From contig OX031065.1 of the NCBI GenBank assembly GCA_943736015.1, positions 13,917,427 through 13,981,426 of the forward strand: DNA of 64,000 nt, given 5' to 3'. Position numbers and translations under genes: made by a program. Under the pieces are notes generated by a model that saw only the letters and a program-made list of their open reading frames with translations, ran no database searches and had not been told where the DNA came from. Positions 60,608 through 64,000 of this stretch are shown here, one piece after another (positions within the stretch are counted from its first letter, which is position 1; each line of letters opens with the position of its first letter). The DNA is from Tridacna crocea. Lineage: Eukaryota; Mollusca; Bivalvia; Cardiida; Cardiidae.

Positions 60608-62206
60608 TTGAAGAGATTAGAAAAATTACACTTCAGTTGCCTTTGTTTGATATATGGGTTTTCAGTGTCTTTTTTAGCCACTTGTCACATTAATTTTTGG
60701 GTTTTTTCTACACTGTACATTGATCACTTTGGCTTATTGAAAAGTTTCAATGTGCAGCATTTATTGTGGGTCCAGTTAGAAAAGCGAATCCAGTTTAGGG
60801 CTTGGGAGGGGGGGTGCATCGAGGGTTTAAGGGAAGTAACTCTTGCAAGGGGCTTGAAAAGACCAAAACAAGGTCTTCTGGGCCCCTATTTTCTTAAATG
60901 TTTGCCCATTTTCAGTGAAATCTGGCATGTGTGGATGGTGCATGCCTGGCAGTTTGCCAAGGACTGCACAGCAGCCTTTAAAGAAGACTTTAAATCCACT
61001 TTTATGCCGTTTTTTTTCACTGTTTTTTATCTATAAATTAGCGCCCATTTTGGAGCGATTTTGAAGGCCTCTGATTGGCTGATGGGCCCAGCTTTGAATT
61101 TGGCTGTTGGTACCCATTCTGATTTCCTTAAAGCTTCTCTGATTGGATAATTTCAGAGAGGGAAGAGATTTGATTGGCTGATGGGAAGGGGGGGGAAATA
61201 TCTGTTTATCCTTATTAACCTTTTACCACATAATGAAGCGGCTTTTTAACACCCCGAAGGCTTTTGAAAATAAACTGAGGAAAGGAGAAAATGCGGGCTA
61301 CCAGCATTTTCTCCTTTTCCCACAATGTTTTCTACCCTATCAAAGAAAAAAATTGGATATTTTAGTTATTCTTACATCTTATTTAATCTTTATGGCCTAC
61401 TTCTAAATTCTTCAAACAAGAACAAGATTTTTTTATCGGAAAAAGTTTCCGCAACTGCAACCGGTTGCTTCTGAATTTTATATTTTCGCGCAGCGGTTAA
61501 ACATAAAATTTGACTTATGACTCGCGTGGTCGTCAAAATTGGTTCAATGTTTTCGTCACCCTGGTAAGAAAACAGGGAAAAATTTTGTTTACCTTTCTTT
61601 GATTTGTACAACAGGTATCGGTTGCCTCCGAAAGTGTCGAAGTTGATTTTACGATGTTACGCACAGACGTAACAGTCACGTGTGGGCGAGATGGTCACCG
61701 TAACCAAATCAGTGGCCCTAGTGAGAGAAAATGAAAAAGAAAAATCCGTATAATAGACTTAAGCAACCATTGTCGTATGCTATAAAATATTCCCTAAGTC
61801 GAATTTTCATGTTTTTGCGGATACGTAAGAGGCACCTGCCAGACAGTAGACAATCTAAATGGGTTTGTTGTCAGGTATAAAAAGATTGGAAAAAAAAAAA
61901 TATTAGAAATTATATAAGTTCCCTCTATTTGACCTATCAAGCAACAGGTGTCGTCTGCTATGAAATGCTCCGTAAGTCAATTTTTCGCGGAGACGTAACT
62001 GACACCTATGAGACGGTAGTCAACGTAAATGGATTTGTCGTCACGGTATAAAGAGATTGGAGAAAAAAATATACAGTAAAAATTTAGTTCCTTTTGTTTG
62101 ATTTATGCAATAAGAAGCAGTTGCTACTGAAAGAGCCTTCAGTCTTTTTTTAGCCACTTGTCGCATTATTTTCTGGGGTTTTCGCATGAGCGTAACGGGC
62201 ACATAT
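60608..62206. repeat. Satellite unit U34, left part before the second transposon copy
   Basis: Twin of U20 (cacagacgtaac, gacaatctaaat, poly-G of 8). It ends at the same base of the unit where the transposon begins. The rest of the unit lies beyond the window. Confidence 0.95.
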
Positions 62207-62235
62207 CGTTGGTTGAAAACCAGAACCTAGTATAT
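62207..62235 (+). repeat. Left terminal inverted repeat, second transposon copy
   Basis: Same 29 bases as at 34304-34332. The partner end lies outside the window. Confidence 0.88.
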
Positions 62236-63005
62236 GCTATTTTTGAAATTTTTCAGGAGGACCAAAAAACTGTCTCAAAGATTTAAAAATTGGTATTTTC
62301 GTATAATTTTCTCACACAATGATCGTAATCCGATTCTGTTATCACATCAGGAGGTGAAAATTCTTTTGCTTTGAAAACAGGGCTAGTAGATGCCTTTTTT
62401 GTTCTGGCATAACTAATGTTATCATAACACACCGGTTTTTCTCGACCAAAATGTTGTAACTTCTGATACTATTTTTTAGCTTTCTGAGAATAAAAAAATC
62501 CTACCACGTTTTGTCAGCCATACCCTTGTATATGCAGATACAATGGATTGGCTGCACAGGATTTTGAACAACTTCAAAATCCTACCTGCCAGAAGATCGT
62601 ATATATCTATAACATTGTCTGGTTTTTATGCACGATGCAAAAATTCATGAAAATTTGAGAGGCAGAGTGTTACATATAATAAAACACTATTCTGGTTTTA
62701 ACAGAGGAAACATTTTCACAGCTGTTTTATTCTGCTGTAGTATAGTATATACCGTTGCAATACTTTGGCAGCACGATTTAAAAACAAGAACCCAGTTTCT
62801 CAAAGATATAATATTGTATTCAGATTGAAGCATTTCTGATTTGAACACAAATATGGAGAATAACTGATAAGATTTATGTACAACATGTTATGTTTAAGTA
62901 ATATACCTTATTTCCAACTTCTCTGTGCAAACACATAAGCATTTGACAGAAATATCACATGATATAAGTGAAAAACTGAAGGAAAAGCCCTAATAAATGT
63001 GTATC
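62236..63005. repeat. Left subterminal region, second transposon copy
   Basis: Same tctggttttt-type motifs as in the first copy (at 62617-62627 and 62691-62700). No gene seen. Confidence 0.6.
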
Positions 63006-63303
63006 TTAACAATGAATCAATTCACAATCTTTGTCTTCATCACTTTCCTCTCTATCTGGCTCTGGCAGACGCTCCTTGACATTCTGACTTAAAGATAGGC
63101 TTTTATAGTACTCATGAAACTCTGAGGGTATTGCACCTTGCTTGCATAATGAAAGCAGATCATTTTCCTTTGCATTTGATATTGGTAATTTTCCCTTGTA
63201 AAGTGGTAGTGGTTGTTCAGCTGGTCTCTTTCCTCCAACTAGTTTTATCCTTTGAAATTTCCCAGAGTTTTCCCATTCATACTTGAAGAAGCAAGTCTGT
63301 GGT
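63006..63303 (-). pseudogene. Transposase-like C-terminal piece, second copy
   Basis: Repeats 35103-35400, with KGKLPISNAKENDLLSLCKQ and the acidic end, stopping at the same TAA. Confidence 0.7.
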
Positions 63304-63325
63304 TATTCCTACTTTCCGTCTTAGA

Positions 63326-63619
63326 CTATTTTAAAGACTTGTATTTCATACCTTTAAAATCTTTGAAATCATTATGTTTCAGCATCACAACATGACACAG
63401 ACTTTTTTGCCGTGCCATAGTTCCCAATCGACTTGGTCTAAATATTTTTGTTTTAGATTTTGCAAACTCTATGGCTGCATGCATTGAATCACATTCCATG
63501 TGTGTGTGTCCAATTTCAAGAAATTTATGGTAAATCATTTTGATATTTGGTGTTGTTGCCACAGAATGAAGAAGGTACCCTGCAACAATCTGGTTTCTAT
63601 TTTGACCTATGCATGAGTC
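63326..63619 (-). pseudogene. Transposase-like DSCIGQNRN / GHTHMECDSMH piece, second copy
   Basis: Repeats 35423-35716, with both motifs unchanged and the same upstream stop. Confidence 0.72.
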
Positions 63620-63689
63620 TTAGTAAAGTATAACATGTTCAACTGGTTATCCCAAATAATACAGATATAAGGAAAGACATGTTGAAATT

Positions 63690-63974
63690 TCATTTCGGAT
63701 CACAAAAAACAAGTGGCTTTTTTGTCTCTAGCACTTTTAAATTATAACAGCAAAGTTTTCTCATGTAATACATCAAACTTACAAGAGAACAGGGCGTATA
63801 GAGAACCGACTGTAAGTCAAAAGTGCTAGTATGTACATCCATATTTTGCCTTGCTGTATCACTGTCAGTGTGCTTTTGTTCTCTGGCTACTACTTTTATT
63901 TTCTGGTAAATTGTGAACTCGTCTTTTGTCTTTTCATCAGGTGTCCGATTTGTTTTTGCATGATCAAATTTGTT
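63690..63974 (-). pseudogene. Transposase-like FDLQ piece, second copy
   Basis: Repeats 35787-36071, with STFDLQSVLYTP and YMRKLCCYN. It shares the same flanking stops, so the breaks predate the block duplication. Confidence 0.65.
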
Positions 63975-64000
63975 TCAAACTTGACACTGGTCTTTTTTTG

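Larger units (their letters stand above)
39267..62206. repeat. Satellite array, right block (end of U20 to U34)
   Basis: The same satellite resumes in register after the transposon. If the 4,963-bp element and one 4-bp target copy are subtracted, U20 is 1,637 bp, so the element landed inside a normal unit and does not separate two arrays. Landmarks recur at 39309, 40947, 42585, 44223, 45863, 47502, 49140, 50775, 52415, 54055, 55692, 57331, 58971 and 60608. From about 47755 onward this block copies the left block plus element at an offset of 27,903-27,905 bp. Confidence 0.98.
47755..64000. repeat. 27.9-kb block duplication, copy B (truncated by window)
   Basis: Second copy of the block, with the transposon at the identical base of the identical unit variant. 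Shared private unit variants and shared poly-G lengths (7, 7, 10, 9, 9, 7, 8) indicate a very recent event. A haplotype duplicated during assembly would look the same and cannot be excluded here. Confidence 0.9.
62207..64000 (-). mobile_element. Second copy of the DNA transposon, cut by the window end
   Basis: Begins with the same terminal repeat after the same ATAT (62203-62206), at the same base of the same satellite variant as the first copy (offset 27,903). I saw no difference from 34304-36097. It arose with the large block duplication. The window ends inside the PKKDQC codons. Confidence 0.92.

Noticed and set aside
62207-64000. Independent second insertion of the transposon at a preferred site
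   Set aside because: The surrounding satellite shares private variants with the first copy over at least 14 kb at a constant offset, so block duplication explains it.
1-64000. rRNA intergenic spacer, 5S or tRNA array, histone cluster, telomeric repeats, retrovirus-like or capsid-bearing elements
   Set aside because: I found no rRNA or tRNA signatures, no histone-like frames, no short telomeric tandem repeats, and no long terminal repeats or polymerase, capsid or envelope motifs.

Overview
The window is almost entirely one long tandem array of a satellite (megasatellite) with a unit of about 1,638 bp. It holds 35 consecutive units, all in the same orientation, with the first and last cut or interrupted. 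No host gene, rRNA, tRNA or CRISPR array is visible. AT-rich DNA, a kilobase-scale satellite with nested duplications, and a eukaryotic cut-and-paste DNA transposon point to a eukaryotic nuclear genome, most likely an invertebrate animal. The transposase motifs resemble, from memory, a family common in arthropods and cnidarians. The species cannot be named from the sequence.

Layout (unit start defined at the conserved ttgaagagattag): a partial unit U0 at 1-1571; U1-U19 at 1572-32704; U20 at 32705-39308, split by a transposon at 34304-39266; U21-U33 at 39309-60607; U34 from 60608, split by a second copy of the same transposon from 62207 that runs off the window end. Each unit has two halves. 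Unit positions 1 to about 780 are mostly single-copy and carry a G-quadruplex-like run, three CCAAT boxes, a variable poly-G tract and a 14-bp perfect hairpin. The remainder is built from five or six degenerate subrepeats of about 165 bp.

Diagnostic variants show that the array grew by duplicating blocks at several scales: a 5-unit block of 8,193 bp (1-5870 against 8194-14063), dimers (U11-U12 against U13-U14; U20-U21 against U22-U23), and a 14-unit block plus transposon of about 27.9 kb (about 19.85-36.1 kb against 47.75-64.0 kb). Several units are chimeras, as expected from unequal exchange or gene conversion. The second transposon copy is therefore a passenger of the large duplication, not an independent insertion.

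The transposon is 4,963 bp, with 29-bp imperfect terminal inverted repeats, an ATAT (or TA) target duplication and several copies of a ctggtttt-type motif near both ends. Its single transposase-like reading region runs on the minus strand from about 38341 to 35103 and is broken by several stops and frame changes. Its last two thirds keep recognisable motifs in family order: VCKKFFLKTLDIS, FPTVEAHY, PKKDQC, FDLQSVLYTP, DSCIGQNRN, GHTHMECDSMH and LPISNAKENDLLSLC. The most notable observation is in U22, a close copy of the element-bearing unit U20. It lacks the element but has one extra base exactly at the insertion site (ATAT changed to ATAAT), which looks like an excision footprint. All comparisons were made by eye.
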